From positions 372,001 to 436,000 of the forward strand of contig NZ_JABVCF010000001.1 of NCBI RefSeq assembly GCF_014595955.1: a stretch of DNA of 64,000 nt, given 5' to 3'. Numbering within the stretch: position 1 is the stretch's first letter; each line of letters opens with the position of its first letter. Positions 50,944-61,938 of this stretch are shown here, piece by piece. The DNA comes from Pseudaminobacter soli (ex Zhang et al. 2022) (lineage in GTDB: Bacteria; Pseudomonadota; Alphaproteobacteria; Rhizobiales; Rhizobiaceae). A program made the position numbers and the translations under genes. Below the pieces are notes generated by a model that ran no database searches, was not told where the DNA came from, and was given only the letters and a program-made list of their open reading frames with translations.

Positions 50944-53880
50944 TCACAGCACTCCAAGCGATCTGAGCGCGCGCAGCGCCGAGGCGTCGCGCGCGGACAC
51001 GTCCGGAAAATCCGGGTCGGAACCGACATCGTCCGTGTAGCGCCAGGAGCGCGCGCACTTCCGCAGTCCGCGATCCCCGGCCAGCGTCACCTCGACGGCG
51101 ACGCCGGGCACCTCGTCCAGGCGGAACGCGTCGGCCGGGGCCTCGCGGTCGGAGTACTTGAGATCGCTTGTGATCGCGATCTCAGCCAGGTCCTCGGCCG
51201 GAACCACTTGCGCCAGCGACGGGTCCTCGAAGTACAGGACCGGCACGGCCTCCAGCGAGGAGCCGATCACCTTGTTGGCGCGCTCGATCTCCAGCGCCGC
51301 GGTAACGACGCTCCTTATTCTCCTGATCTTCCGCCATTTTTCGGCAAGCGCGTCATTGCGCCATTCGGCCGGTACGGTCCGGAACTGCTCGAGATGGATC
51401 GAGATGCGGTCCGGATAGCGCTCCAGCCAAGCCTCCTCCATGGTGAAGGGCAGCATCGGCGCGAGCCATTTCGCGAGGTGCTCGAACAGGTGCCTCACCA
51501 CCTGCACCGCCGCCTGCCGCCGCACGCTCGACGGCGCGTCGCAGTAGAGCGCGTCCTTACGGATGTCGAAGTAGAACGCCGAGAGGTCGACCACCATGAA
51601 GTCGAGCAGCGCCTTGGCGACACGCTTGAAGTCGAACGCGTCGTAGCCGCTGCGGACCAGATCGTCGAGTTCGGCCAGCCGGTGCAGCATAAGCTGCTCC
51701 AACTCCGGCATTTTTTCCAGCGGCACCTCGCTGCCGTCGTCGTGAGCCAGCGTGCCCAGCATCCAGCGGATCGTGTTGCGCAGCTTGCGGTAGGCGTCGA
51801 TGTTGGTCTGCAGGACGTTCTTGCCGAGCCGCTGGTCCTCCCAGTAGTCGGTGGTCATCACCCAGAGCCGCAGGATGTCGGCGCCGGACTGCTTCATCAC
51901 GTCCTGCGGCACGACGACATTGCCGAGCGACTTCGACATCTTTCGGCCGTCCTCATCCATGGTGAAGCCATGGGTGACGACGGTGTCGTAGGGCGCGCGG
52001 CCTCGGGTCCCGCAGCTTTCGAGCAGCGAGGAGTGGAACCATCCGCGATGCTGGTCTGAGCCTTCGAGATAGACGTCGGCCGGCCATTTGAGATCGGGCC
52101 GGTCCTCAAGCGTGAAGGTGTGGGTCGAGCCGGAATCGAACCACACGTCGAGGATGTCCTTGACCATGACCCAGGGTTCGTTGGCGCGGCTGCCGAGGAA
52201 GCGCTCGCGCGCGCCTTCGGCAAACCAGGCATCCGCCCCTTCCGCCTCGAAGGCCTCGAGGATGCGGGCATTGACCGCCTCATCCTTCACCACGTTGCCG
52301 TCCTCGTCGGCGAAGACGCAGATCGGCACGCCCCAGGCGCGCTGCCGCGACAGCACCCAGTCCGGCCGCTCCTCGATCATCGAGCGCAGGCGTGTCTGGC
52401 CGGCAGCCGGCACGAAGCGCGTGTCGTCAATGGCCGCGAGGGCGCGTGAGCGCAATGTGGTGGCATCGCCGAGTTCCTTGTCCATATAGACAAACCACTG
52501 CGGCGTGTTGCGGAAGATGACCGGCTTCTTCGAGCGCCAGCTGTGCGGATAGCTGTGCTTCAGCCGCCCCCGCGCGAACAGCATGTTGCCCTTGATAAGT
52601 TCGTCGATGACGGCCTTGTTGGCGTCGCCCTTCTTGCCCGCATCGTCGATGACGCGCGCCGGCCCGCCCTCGCGATCCGGGCCGAAGCCCGGCGCATCTT
52701 TGGTGAAGAAGCCGGCATCGTCGACCGTGAACGGCAGGCGCGTGTCGATGCCGCGCTTTTCGAGTGCGGCGGCAGCATCCATCCAGGCGTCGAAGTCCTC
52801 GCGGCCGTGGCCGGGAGCGGTATGCACGAAACCGGTGCCGGCATCGTCCGTGACATGCTCGCCCGCCAGCATAGGCACGGGGAATTCATATCCGCCACCC
52901 AGGCCTTCGAGCGGATGGGAGAGCGTGAGGCTTTCAAGCTCTTCAGCCGGCACGGTCCGAAGGCGGTTCAAGACGACCTTGGCCTTGGCGGACGCCTCCT
53001 CAGGCAGCGCATCGGCGAAGATCAGCTTTTCGCCGGGCTGCGGTCCATAGTTGTTCTCGGCCGCCGTCACCTCGTAGAGCCCGTAGCTGATGCGCGACGA
53101 ATAGTTCACCGCACGGTTGCCGGGGATGGTCCAGGGCGTGGTCGTCCAGATGACGACATGGGCGCCTTCCAACGCAGGCACGCCCTTCTCGACCGGGAAC
53201 TTCACCCAGATCGTGTCGGACTCATAGTCCTGGTACTCGACCTCGGCCTCGGCCAGCGCAGTGCGCTCGACGACCGACCACATCACGGGCTTCGAGCCCC
53301 GATAGAGTTGGCCCGACATCGCGAACTTCAGGAGTTCGCCGGCGATCCGCGCCTCGGCGTGGAAGTTCATGGTGGTGTAGGGGGTCTTGAAATCCCCGAC
53401 GACGCCGAGCCGCTGGAACTCGTCGCTCTGGATCTTGATCCACTTCTCGGCATAGGCGCGGCATTCCTGGCGGAAGGCGACCATCGCAGTTGGATCGGAG
53501 AGGTCGGGCTTCGACTTGCCTTTCGAGCGGTAGTTCTCCTCCTCGATCTTCCACTCGATCGGCAGGCCGTGGCAGTCCCAGCCGGGTACGTAGTTGGAGT
53601 CGTAGCCGCGCATCTGGAAGGAGCGCGTGATCACGTCCTTCAGGATCTTGTTGAGGGCATGTCCGATATGGATGTTGCCGTTGGCATAGGGCGGGCCGTC
53701 GTGGAGCACGTATTTCGGCCGGCCGTCGGCATTCTCCCGCAGAAGGCGGTAGAGGTCCATCTCCTGCCAGCGGGCGACGATCTGCGGTTCCTTCTCCGGC
53801 AGGCCGGCCCGCATGGGAAAATCGGTCTGCGGCAGGTAGAGCGTCTTCGAATAGTCGATCTTCTCGCTGGTATCGGTCAT
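50944..53880 (-). CDS. ileS: Isoleucyl-tRNA synthetase
   Basis: 978 residues, normal for bacterial IleRS. The class I signatures are [10 protein letters not shown] (HIGH) and [10 protein letters not shown] (KMSKS). The editing domain carries [16 protein letters not shown], and the anticodon-binding helical part follows. At the C-terminus the usual zinc-binding Cys set is largely lost: KCARSW keeps one Cys, and no CPRC-like pair follows. This is common in alphaproteobacterial IleRS. The start at 53880 ([27 protein letters not shown]) fits homologues; the frame extends to 53934. It is downstream of ribF. Confidence 0.97.
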   Translation of the reverse strand: MTDTSEKIDYSKTLYLPQTDFPMRAGLPEKEPQIVARWQEMDLYRLLRENADGRPKYVLHDGPPYANGNIHIGHALNKILKDVITRSFQMRGYDSNYVPGWDCHGLPIEWKIEEENYRSKGKSKPDLSDPTAMVAFRQECRAYAEKWIKIQSDEFQRLGVVGDFKTPYTTMNFHAEARIAGELLKFAMSGQLYRGSKPVMWSVVERTALAEAEVEYQDYESDTIWVKFPVEKGVPALEGAHVVIWTTTPWTIPGNRAVNYSSRISYGLYEVTAAENNYGPQPGEKLIFADALPEEASAKAKVVLNRLRTVPAEELESLTLSHPLEGLGGGYEFPVPMLAGEHVTDDAGTGFVHTAPGHGREDFDAWMDAAAALEKRGIDTRLPFTVDDAGFFTKDAPGFGPDREGGPARVIDDAGKKGDANKAVIDELIKGNMLFARGRLKHSYPHSWRSKKPVIFRNTPQWFVYMDKELGDATTLRSRALAAIDDTRFVPAAGQTRLRSMIEERPDWVLSRQRAWGVPICVFADEDGNVVKDEAVNARILEAFEAEGADAWFAEGARERFLGSRANEPWVMVKDILDVWFDSGSTHTFTLEDRPDLKWPADVYLEGSDQHRGWFHSSLLESCGTRGRAPYDTVVTHGFTMDEDGRKMSKSLGNVVVPQDVMKQSGADILRLWVMTTDYWEDQRLGKNVLQTNIDAYRKLRNTIRWMLGTLAHDDGSEVPLEKMPELEQLMLHRLAELDDLVRSGYDAFDFKRVAKALLDFMVVDLSAFYFDIRKDALYCDAPSSVRRQAAVQVVRHLFEHLAKWLAPMLPFTMEEAWLERYPDRISIHLEQFRTVPAEWRNDALAEKWRKIRRIRSVVTAALEIERANKVIGSSLEAVPVLYFEDPSLAQVVPAEDLAEIAITSDLKYSDREAPADAFRLDEVPGVAVEVTLAGDRGLRKCARSWRYTDDVGSDPDFPDVSARDASALRALRSLGVL

Positions 53881-54125
53881 CGTCTTGCCATCAACACTGC
53901 CCGCGCCGCTGGCGCCCGGGCGTTCAACTATCACGATTGGGGAAAAGCGCGAATGCGCTCAGGCAAAAAGGGGGTCCCGGAACTTCCGCGCGAGCCTCAG
54001 GCCGCGAGGAAGGCCGGGCCGATAATTCGTATCGTGACGGCGGCATATCGCATGGTCGCGCTCAATAGCGAATAGCGGCGGTGAGATAAAGGGTTGAAAC
54101 GCACGCGCGGGTCGCACCGACGCTG

Positions 54126-55112
54126 CTAAAACGCCAGTTTCAGATCTAGCTCGGAGAGCGGCCGGACGCCGGCCAGCAGGGCGCGTGCTTCTTCCTTGTC
54201 CCGGTGCATCTGCGCAGTCAGTGCATCCAGGCCGTCGAACTTCTCCTCGCCGCGCAGGAAACCAAAGAAGGTGACCTGGCACACTTCCCAATAGAGATCG
54301 CCCTCGAAGTCGAAGACGAAGGTCTCGAGCAGTGGATTGCCCGACTCGTCCACCGTTGGCCGCCGGCCATAGCTCGCAACACCGTCGAACAGTTCGCCAT
54401 TGGCCCGGCGCAGCCGCACCGCATAGATCCCGTGGCGCAGGAGTTCGTCATCGGGCGTCACCATGTTGGCCGTGGGAAAGCCCAGCGTGCGGCCGAGCTT
54501 CTTTCCGTGCACCACCTCGCCCTCGATCGTGTAGCGATAGCCGAGCAGGCCTGCCGCCTGGGCGACGTCCCCTTGCGAAAGAAGATGCCGGATACGGGTC
54601 GAAGATACGGCCTCGCCGCCTTCGTCGCAGAACGCCTCCACCGTGGTGACGGCGAATCCGCGCTCCTCGGCGGCGCGTTTCAGGAAGGCCGGGTTGCCTT
54701 GCCGGTCATGACCGAAATGGAAGTCCAAGCCGGTGACCACGTGGGAAACCCCCATGTCTCTCACAAGGACGTCGTCGATGAAGTCGAGGGCGGGCCGGGC
54801 TGCAAAACTCTTGGTGAACGGCTCCTCCACCACCGCATCGAAGCCGAGCAGCCGCAGAATACGGGCTTTCATCGGCGCCGGCGTGATGCGCGCGACTACT
54901 GCCTCCGGGCGAATGACCGATCTGGGATGCGGCTCGAAGGTGAGTGCAAGCGCGGGCAGACCCTTGGACCGCGCCAGTTCCAGCGCGCAGTCCAGTACCG
55001 CTCGATGGCCGCGATGGACGCCGTCGAAATTGCCGATCGCCACCACGCTGCCGCGCAGGCTCTCGGGCAGCCGCCCCGCCCCCTCGATACGATGGAATCC
55101 GGTCAAACTCAT
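54126..55112 (-). CDS. ribF: Bifunctional riboflavin kinase/FAD synthetase RibF
   Basis: 328 residues. The N-terminal FAD synthetase domain has IGNFDGVHRGHRAVL and the nucleotidyl site GLDFHFGHDRQGN, then STRIRHLLSQGDV. The C-terminal riboflavin kinase domain has GKKLGRTLGFPTANM and the catalytic ETFVFDFEGDLY. It makes FMN and then FAD. It starts nine bases after the HAD phosphatase stop, and ileS follows after a 245-base gap that holds no gene or recognisable leader element. Confidence 0.97.
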   Translation of the reverse strand: MSLTGFHRIEGAGRLPESLRGSVVAIGNFDGVHRGHRAVLDCALELARSKGLPALALTFEPHPRSVIRPEAVVARITPAPMKARILRLLGFDAVVEEPFTKSFAARPALDFIDDVLVRDMGVSHVVTGLDFHFGHDRQGNPAFLKRAAEERGFAVTTVEAFCDEGGEAVSSTRIRHLLSQGDVAQAAGLLGYRYTIEGEVVHGKKLGRTLGFPTANMVTPDDELLRHGIYAVRLRRANGELFDGVASYGRRPTVDESGNPLLETFVFDFEGDLYWEVCQVTFFGFLRGEEKFDGLDALTAQMHRDKEEARALLAGVRPLSELDLKLAF

Positions 55113-55121
55113 CCTGCGGGT

Positions 55122-55979
55122 CTATCTCAGACGCGGGATGACGGCCACCGGATGATGGCCGTGGCGGGCCAGGAACTCGGCAAGGAGTTGCTCGTCGGGT
55201 TCGTGCGGATTGCCATATTCGCCTGCGTGAATACCCGCGGAAACGTAGAGGATGTCGAGGCCGTAGTCCTCCGCACCCTTGACGTCCGTCATCATGCCGT
55301 CGCCGATCGCGAGAATCTCGCTGCGGTCCAGTTCGCGGCCGAGCAACTCGCAGGCGGCCTGCATGGCCGCGTCGTAGATCGGCCTGTGCGGCTTGCCCGC
55401 GATAAGGGTACGGCCGCCGAGTTGGGCATAATCGCGAGCGAGCGCCCCGGCGCAGTAGATGAGACGATGTCCGCGCTCCACCACGATGTCCGGATTGGCG
55501 CATACGAACGGCAGGTTGCGCGCTCGAAAGCGCCGCAGCATGTCCGCATAGTCGTCCGGCGTCTCCGTCTCGTCGTCGAAGAACCCGGTGCAGACGACGA
55601 CCTGGGCCTCGAACTCCTCCACCAACTCGACCTCTAGCCCTTCGTAGAGGCCGAGATCCCGCTCCGGTCCGAGATGGAAGATTTTTCGCGGGCCCTCTTT
55701 TACCAGTTGTCGCGTCACATCGCCCGAGGTGACGATGCGGTCATAGCCGGACTTTACGCCCAGTCCCGTGATCTGCTTCTCTACATCCGGCCAGAGGCGC
55801 GGCGCGTTGGTGATGAGGACGACCGCAATGCCGCTTTGCCGTGCCTGCTCCAGCGCCGCCTCGGCATGGCTGAAGGCGTCGACGCCATTGTGCAGCACGC
55901 CCCAGACGTCTGAAAGAATGACGGAGTAGGATTTCGAAATCTCAGCGAGCGACGAAATCATATTGAGTGTGCCCGCCAT
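55122..55979 (-). CDS. TIGR01459-family HAD hydrolase (class IIA)
   Basis: 285 residues. Motif I is SDVWGVLHNG, with VVLITNAPR as motif II, a GKPHRPIYDAAM motif III-type segment and IGDGMMTDVKGAEDYGLD as motif IV; this is the class IIA HAD layout (NagD/PGP type). It probably dephosphorylates a small phosphate ester in the cytosol. The family is almost confined to alphaproteobacteria and is often beside ribF-ileS, as here. ATG 55979 follows AAAGGAA. Confidence 0.9.
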   Translation of the reverse strand: MAGTLNMISSLAEISKSYSVILSDVWGVLHNGVDAFSHAEAALEQARQSGIAVVLITNAPRLWPDVEKQITGLGVKSGYDRIVTSGDVTRQLVKEGPRKIFHLGPERDLGLYEGLEVELVEEFEAQVVVCTGFFDDETETPDDYADMLRRFRARNLPFVCANPDIVVERGHRLIYCAGALARDYAQLGGRTLIAGKPHRPIYDAAMQAACELLGRELDRSEILAIGDGMMTDVKGAEDYGLDILYVSAGIHAGEYGNPHEPDEQLLAEFLARHGHHPVAVIPRLR

Positions 55980-56162
55980 GGAATTCCTTTCGTTCGGGGT
56001 GATGCGCGGAGGACGGCGTCCGGCTGCCACGGGGCAATTAACCGGAACTTATCACCCTGTCACGAGCTTTGACTTAACGGCGTCGCGCCGTCGTGCAAGA
56101 TTGAGAGGCTGGTTGCGGCCAAGGGACGGGCGTGCAAGGCGCTAAGGGGCTTGGGGAGTACA

Positions 56163-56522
56163 ATGAAGCGCGGAGTTCTTGCCGTTGCGGGAGCAGCCGT
56201 CCTGTGCGGTGCGTGCGTATATGTCTTGCGCGGTATTCTCGCATCCGGTGTGCCCCTGACCGACATCGTTCTCGCGACCTGTGCGTCCGCTTTACTGCTT
56301 GCTGTGTTTTCGGCTGCCTTGGCACTGCGCGCGGCGCAGCGCGCACGACGGGCACATGTGGAGATGGCGAGACTGGCCCGCTCGGTCGAGTCTGCGATAA
56401 TCGAGTTGACCTCGCGACATGCCCGGCAGGAAGCAAGCGGACCCGGGCACGAAGACACTTCGGCACAGACGGAGCTTCCGCCGGATAATGTGGTGCCCCT
56501 GCCCACGGTTCGGATTGTCTAG
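56163..56522 (+). CDS. Small membrane protein of unknown function
   Basis: 119 residues with two hydrophobic segments (about 5-25 and 38-60), then a basic stretch (RAAQRARRAHVEMARLARSVESAI) and a polar C-terminus. I recognise no domain. GGGGAGTACA precedes the ATG at 56163, which supports a real gene. It is solitary and divergent from the HAD gene, with 183 bases between. Confidence 0.6.
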   Translation: MKRGVLAVAGAAVLCGACVYVLRGILASGVPLTDIVLATCASALLLAVFSAALALRAAQRARRAHVEMARLARSVESAIIELTSRHARQEASGPGHEDTSAQTELPPDNVVPLPTVRIV

Positions 56523-56827
56523 GCTGCCGCGACGCCGCGCTACACGAGCCGGTCGGAGAGTTAGCAAGTCGCGCTAACGTGATGATGTTCAATGATGTTT
56601 GTCGGGCACAACGCGTCAGTTGGCGCTAAGTATGAATGAGCCCTCCCTTCGATCCATCGCGGAGGAGTGCGAACCATGGCCAGTCCTGCAACATCCGCCG
56701 ATTGCCGTTGTGATCTTCCAGGAATCCGCCTCCGGGTCGGGTACTATCGTTTCGCAAGCTGTACGCCTCCCACGCGCCTGTCTCATCGATCCGAATACGA
56801 CTTGAAGCGGCTTCAAGGAGATTGGAA
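56523..56827. other. 305-base region with one weak small ORF
   Basis: No recognised gene. GGAGGAG at 56661-56667 sits eight bases before ATG 56676, which opens a 57-codon frame ending at 56849 and overlapping the next gene's start. Its product (MASPATSADCRCDLPG at the N-terminus) has no similarity I know. Another open frame with ATG 56632 overlaps it in a different frame, so neither is secure. The AAGGAG at the end of the region serves the next gene. Confidence 0.3.
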
Positions 56828-57163
56828 ATGCGACAGTTCCGCAGAATAACGATCATGCTGATGGCCGGCGCCACCGCCTGCCTCCTGGGCTCTCAGGCGT
56901 ATGCTTGGCAGCAGTCTCCGACGCACAGCATTCGGCATGGTCAGACGCACAGCACCCGGCATCATCAGACATACCACATACGGCGTGCTCCTACATACGG
57001 CGGGTACTATCGTCAGCCTCGTACATATGGCGGGTACTATACGCAGCCGCCTTCGACATACAGCATGGGGTACCCCCGCTATCCTGGAATTTACGACCTG
57101 GCGCCTGGCTACAGCCCACCGGTGACCAACTGCGGGATGGCGGGCGCTACCTGCGTGCGCTGA
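56828..57163 (+). CDS. Small secreted His/Tyr-rich repeat protein
   Basis: 111 residues. A signal peptide (RRITIMLMAGATACLLGSQAYA) is followed by three 8-residue repeats of the type THSIRHGQ and then two 10-residue repeats of the type TYGGYYRQPR, visible also as near-identical DNA repeats. The C-terminus has two Cys (TNCGMAGATCVR). CAAGGAG lies seven bases before ATG 56828. The function is unknown; His-rich and YGGY-type segments suggest metal binding or a surface role. It precedes the TadG-like gene on the same strand. Confidence 0.65.
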   Translation: MRQFRRITIMLMAGATACLLGSQAYAWQQSPTHSIRHGQTHSTRHHQTYHIRRAPTYGGYYRQPRTYGGYYTQPPSTYSMGYPRYPGIYDLAPGYSPPVTNCGMAGATCVR

Positions 57164-57420
57164 AGCTGCGGTTTCCTGAGCAGGGTTACGTCACGAACTT
57201 GTCGGAGAACCGCGAGGTACTTTTCCGAGCCGGCCGCAGGTCCTGGCTTGAAGGCATTGACTTTTCCGGTCGCGATCGTCGCGGCAGATGGATATTCTTG
57301 CGACCTGTAGCATGGTTAACGGCGGCTGAAGGCGGTGACGAAATTTGCACCATACTGAAAGAGGCGATGTTCAACTCTTTTTGGGATGATTCCGGGAACT
57401 AGGATTCCCGGGGTCTTTTG

Positions 57421-59277
57421 ATGCTACGCAAGTTCTGGGCCGATCGTTGCGGCAATTATGCCATGATGACGGTCATCGCCATGCTCCCGCTGATGGGTGG
57501 ACTGGCAGTCGCCGTTGACTACTCGGAACTGTCGCGGGAGCGCAGCCTAGCCCTGAATGCGCTCGATGCTGCCGCCCTCGCGACATCCCTCCGCTATCTG
57601 GAGGGCGGCACCGAGGCGCAACTCCGGACCTATGCCCATGCCTACTTCATGGCTAATGCCAACGGGCTCGATCCGAGCAAGGTGACCCTGACAGTTACCC
57701 TTCCGGACAACAGTCAGGGTGGAGGCTCGCTCAAGCTGCGTGTTGACGGGAAGTACAGTCCCTATTTCCTGCCGGTGCTGACCAGCATGCTCGGCAAGAA
57801 CGCGGTCAATCAGGTCAATTTCAGCGCGGAGACCGAGATCCGGCTGAAGAACACTCTGGAAGTCGCACTCGTCCTCGACAACTCGGGGTCGATGTCAGAG
57901 AAGGGCGGCAGTTCGGGCAAGGTCCGGATGGATCTCTTGAAGGCCGCGGCTAAGGAATTAGTGAAGACGCTCGCGGGCGAAGGCAACAAGATGAAGCAGG
58001 TGGCCAAGCCCGTGCAGTTCTCTGTCGTGCCGTTCGCTGCCTCCGTCAACGTGGGACCTGATAAGGAAAACGCATCCTGGATGGACCAGAACGGGATCTC
58101 GCCGATCCACCATGAAAACTTCGACTGGACGACTATGTCCAAGAGCTTCAACTCGAATAAGTACGTCGAGCCCGTAGGCACCGCCTGGTATATGCGGGGA
58201 ACCGGGTGGGGCTCGCAGAAGGACAAGCCGGTGACCCGCTTCACCATGTACAAGGACGTGAAGTACCAGCCCTGCACGGAATACTACGGCAATGGCTCCT
58301 GCAAGACTTTGGGAACTGCTGCGGCTTTCGCCTCATGGAAGGGTTGCGTAGAGGCGCGCCCACATCCTTATAATGTCGATGATACGCCGCCGTCGACCAC
58401 CACGCCGGCGACGCTGTTTGTACCCATGTTTGCACCCGACGAGTCGAGCGACGACACGAAGCCCTATAACAGTTGGTTCCCGGATGGCACTTCCAACTCG
58501 AGCCAGCTCACGCGTCAATCCTATATGCCGAAATATTTCACCACGGCGCAGCTTCAGTCCGGCGAAAGCGTGAGATCGGGCGACAAAGTCACCGTCGGAC
58601 CCAACCAGAGTTGCACCACCGTGCCGATCACGCCGCTAACGGACGTGACCATCGCCGCAGGCCTTTCGGCGATCAACACGGCCATCGACGCGATGCAGCC
58701 GAACGGTGCCACCAACGTTCCCGAAGGCATGGCTTGGGGCTGGAGAACGGTGTCCAGCGGCGCTCCTTACACGGAAGGACGATCGGAGAACGAGAAGGGC
58801 AACGACAAGGTCGTGATCGTCGTGACCGACGGTGCCAACACCTACTACAGGCCGGACTCCCTCAACTACAGCGACGGTGCCGGCAACATGTCGACGTACT
58901 CTCCGCTGGGTTATGTGAAGATGGTTCTTGATAGCACCAAGACCGGCCGCATCTTCCAGGGGACCAGCAGCGCGATTTCGAAGACGAACTACGCGAACGC
59001 GAACTATACGAACGCCATGAACGAGCACTTCAAGGATCTGTGCAAGAGTGCCAAAGAAAAAAAGATCATGGTGATGACGGTCGCACTCGACTTGGACGCA
59101 TCCAAGTCCGCCGAGAAGACCCAGATCAACATGCTCAAGGAATGTGCGTCGGAATCCCGATACCGCAAGGAAGGCGGCAGCCCGGCCAAGCTGTTTTGGA
59201 ACTCTACCGGCGCCAGCCTGTCGGACGACTTCAAGGCGATCGGCAACGAACTCTCGAACCTGCGCATCGTCGGCTAA
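57421..59277 (+). CDS. TadG-like protein with von Willebrand factor A domain
   Basis: 618 residues. The TadE/TadG-type N-terminus is GNYAMMTVIAMLPLMGGLAVAVDYSE, a single transmembrane segment, followed by a stretch rich in small residues (NALDAAALATSL). A VWA domain starts near residue 145 with the MIDAS motif DNSGSMS (Asp153, Ser155, Ser157). A large insertion (about residues 200-370) precedes the second half, with TNVPEGMAWGWRTVS and VVIVVTDGANTYYRPD. Such proteins take part in tight-adherence pilus or envelope assembly. No other tad genes are in the window. A hairpin lies just before the ATG. An in-frame TTG directly upstream is less likely. Confidence 0.9.
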   Translation: MLRKFWADRCGNYAMMTVIAMLPLMGGLAVAVDYSELSRERSLALNALDAAALATSLRYLEGGTEAQLRTYAHAYFMANANGLDPSKVTLTVTLPDNSQGGGSLKLRVDGKYSPYFLPVLTSMLGKNAVNQVNFSAETEIRLKNTLEVALVLDNSGSMSEKGGSSGKVRMDLLKAAAKELVKTLAGEGNKMKQVAKPVQFSVVPFAASVNVGPDKENASWMDQNGISPIHHENFDWTTMSKSFNSNKYVEPVGTAWYMRGTGWGSQKDKPVTRFTMYKDVKYQPCTEYYGNGSCKTLGTAAAFASWKGCVEARPHPYNVDDTPPSTTTPATLFVPMFAPDESSDDTKPYNSWFPDGTSNSSQLTRQSYMPKYFTTAQLQSGESVRSGDKVTVGPNQSCTTVPITPLTDVTIAAGLSAINTAIDAMQPNGATNVPEGMAWGWRTVSSGAPYTEGRSENEKGNDKVVIVVTDGANTYYRPDSLNYSDGAGNMSTYSPLGYVKMVLDSTKTGRIFQGTSSAISKTNYANANYTNAMNEHFKDLCKSAKEKKIMVMTVALDLDASKSAEKTQINMLKECASESRYRKEGGSPAKLFWNSTGASLSDDFKAIGNELSNLRIVG

Positions 59278-59303
59278 TCAGCCGTCCTCTTTATGACCCC
59301 CAG

Positions 59304-59329
59304 CCCCGCCAATCGGCGGGGTCCTTTTT
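59304..59329 (+). terminator. Intrinsic terminator of the TadG-like gene
   Basis: CCCCGCC (59304-59310) and GGCGGGG (59315-59321) pair perfectly around AATC, followed by TCCTTTTTC. It begins 27 bases after the stop codon and has the classic stem plus T-run. Confidence 0.85.
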
Positions 59330-59408
59330 CGGGGAGGGCCGACCGGACAGACTTCCTGCCGCACGAAAATGAAGCCCGCCGAGTGCGCCTGCCAAATCGC
59401 TCAATCCC

Positions 59409-59437
59409 TTGACATCGCGGCAGCCGTCGTCTATCTG
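59409..59437 (+). promoter_or_regulatory. groESL promoter
   Basis: CTTGACA (TTGACA at 59409-59414) is followed after 17 bases by TATCTG (59432-59437, within CTATCT). The CTTG and CTAT parts also fit the RpoH-type promoters known for groE in alphaproteobacteria. The CIRCE operator begins ten bases further on, so a bound repressor would cover the start site. Confidence 0.7.
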
Positions 59438-59446
59438 CGCGCTACA

Positions 59447-59473
59447 TTAGCACTCACTCAGGGCGAGTGCTAA
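59447..59473 (+). promoter_or_regulatory. CIRCE element (HrcA operator)
   Basis: TTAGCACTC (59447-59455), nine bases, then GAGTGCTAA (59465-59473): a perfect match to the CIRCE consensus. It lies 62 bases before groES and is the binding site for the heat-shock repressor HrcA, whose gene is not in the window. Confidence 0.97.
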
Positions 59474-59535
59474 TGACAGTCCGGCCAGCCCGGACGGAGG
59501 AACCTCTCAACATCCGTTTCGAAGGATAGTCAATC

Positions 59536-59832
59536 ATGGCAACGTCGAATTTCCGGCCGCTGCACGACCGCGTGGTGGTCCGCCGCATTGAGGCCGAAGA
59601 GAAGACCGCCGGCGGCATCATCATCCCCGACACCGCCAAGGAGAAGCCGCAGGAAGGCGAGATCATCGCCGTCGGATCGGGTGCTCGCGATGAGACCGGC
59701 AAGCTGGTCCCGCTGGATGTGAAGGCTGGCGATCGCGTGCTGTTCGGCAAGTGGTCGGGCACCGAGGTCAAGCTGAACGGCGAAGACCTGCTGATCATGA
59801 AGGAATCCGACATCATGGGCATCATCGGCTGA
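59536..59832 (+). CDS. groES: Co-chaperonin GroES
   Basis: 98 residues with all GroES features: [33 protein letters not shown], including the mobile loop, and [30 protein letters not shown]. It caps GroEL during folding. GAAGGATAG precedes the ATG. It is first in the groESL operon under CIRCE control. Confidence 0.98.
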   Translation: MATSNFRPLHDRVVVRRIEAEEKTAGGIIIPDTAKEKPQEGEIIAVGSGARDETGKLVPLDVKAGDRVLFGKWSGTEVKLNGEDLLIMKESDIMGIIG

Positions 59833-59875
59833 GGCCGGTCGCCCCTCCCCTGTATTTGTTAAATAAGGGCATTGA

Positions 59876-61534
<1,659 letters not shown>

Positions 61535-61557
61535 GTCCGTCACAGCCAAGTCTATCG

Positions 61558-61587
61558 AGGGGCGGCAGCGATGCCGCCCCTTTTTTT
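61558..61587 (+). terminator. Intrinsic terminator of groESL
   Basis: GGGGCGGCA (61559-61567) and TGCCGCCCC (61572-61580) form a 9-bp perfect stem with a GCGA tetraloop, followed by seven Ts. It begins 24 bases after the groEL stop. Confidence 0.95.
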
Positions 61588-61935
61588 GCTTCATAGGAGG
61601 GGTGCAAAATGGGCCCCAGGCTCTTTGGAGCAAAGTTGATTATCGGCGGAACCCAAGGTCACCCTGCGCATTTCATAATCGTGCTAGGTGGACGACGGAT
61701 TCACTCCGAAGCATCCACTGATGCCACGGAACGCCTCGCCGGAGCCCTCACCGGCGAGGCGGCTTTTATGAGGGAAACTTGACGTCATCGATGCAGGATT
61801 CGGTCGGCTAGCACCGTTCGCAAAGGACGAGCCCTCCCTCTCAATCGATTGGATTTCCGCGCTCACCCATTCTGCCCTTGAAGGCTGTTGTGCAACGCGA
61901 TAGGCCCATGCCGCAAAGCGGAAGCGTAGGAGGCG
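61588..61935. other. Region between groEL and fumC
   Basis: About 350 bases past the groESL terminator without a gene I can support. It holds one strong palindrome (see the entry at 61732) and, at its 3' end, TAGGAGG, which is the fumC ribosome-binding site. No clear promoter for fumC could be assigned. Confidence 0.5.
61732..61766. repeat. 11-bp intergenic palindrome, terminator-like
   Basis: CGCCTCGCCGG (61732-61742) pairs with CCGGCGAGGCG (61751-61761) around an 8-base loop and is followed by GCTTTT. It resembles short palindromic repeat units found between genes in Mesorhizobium-like genomes. It may be a mobile repeat or a second terminator before fumC. Confidence 0.5.
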
Positions 61936-61938
61936 GTG

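Noticed and set aside
56905..57402. 165-codon frame overlapping the secreted repeat protein and the TadG leader
   Set aside because: It is out of frame with the signal-peptide gene, has no ribosome-binding site, and its N-terminal half is a frame-shifted reading of the repeats.
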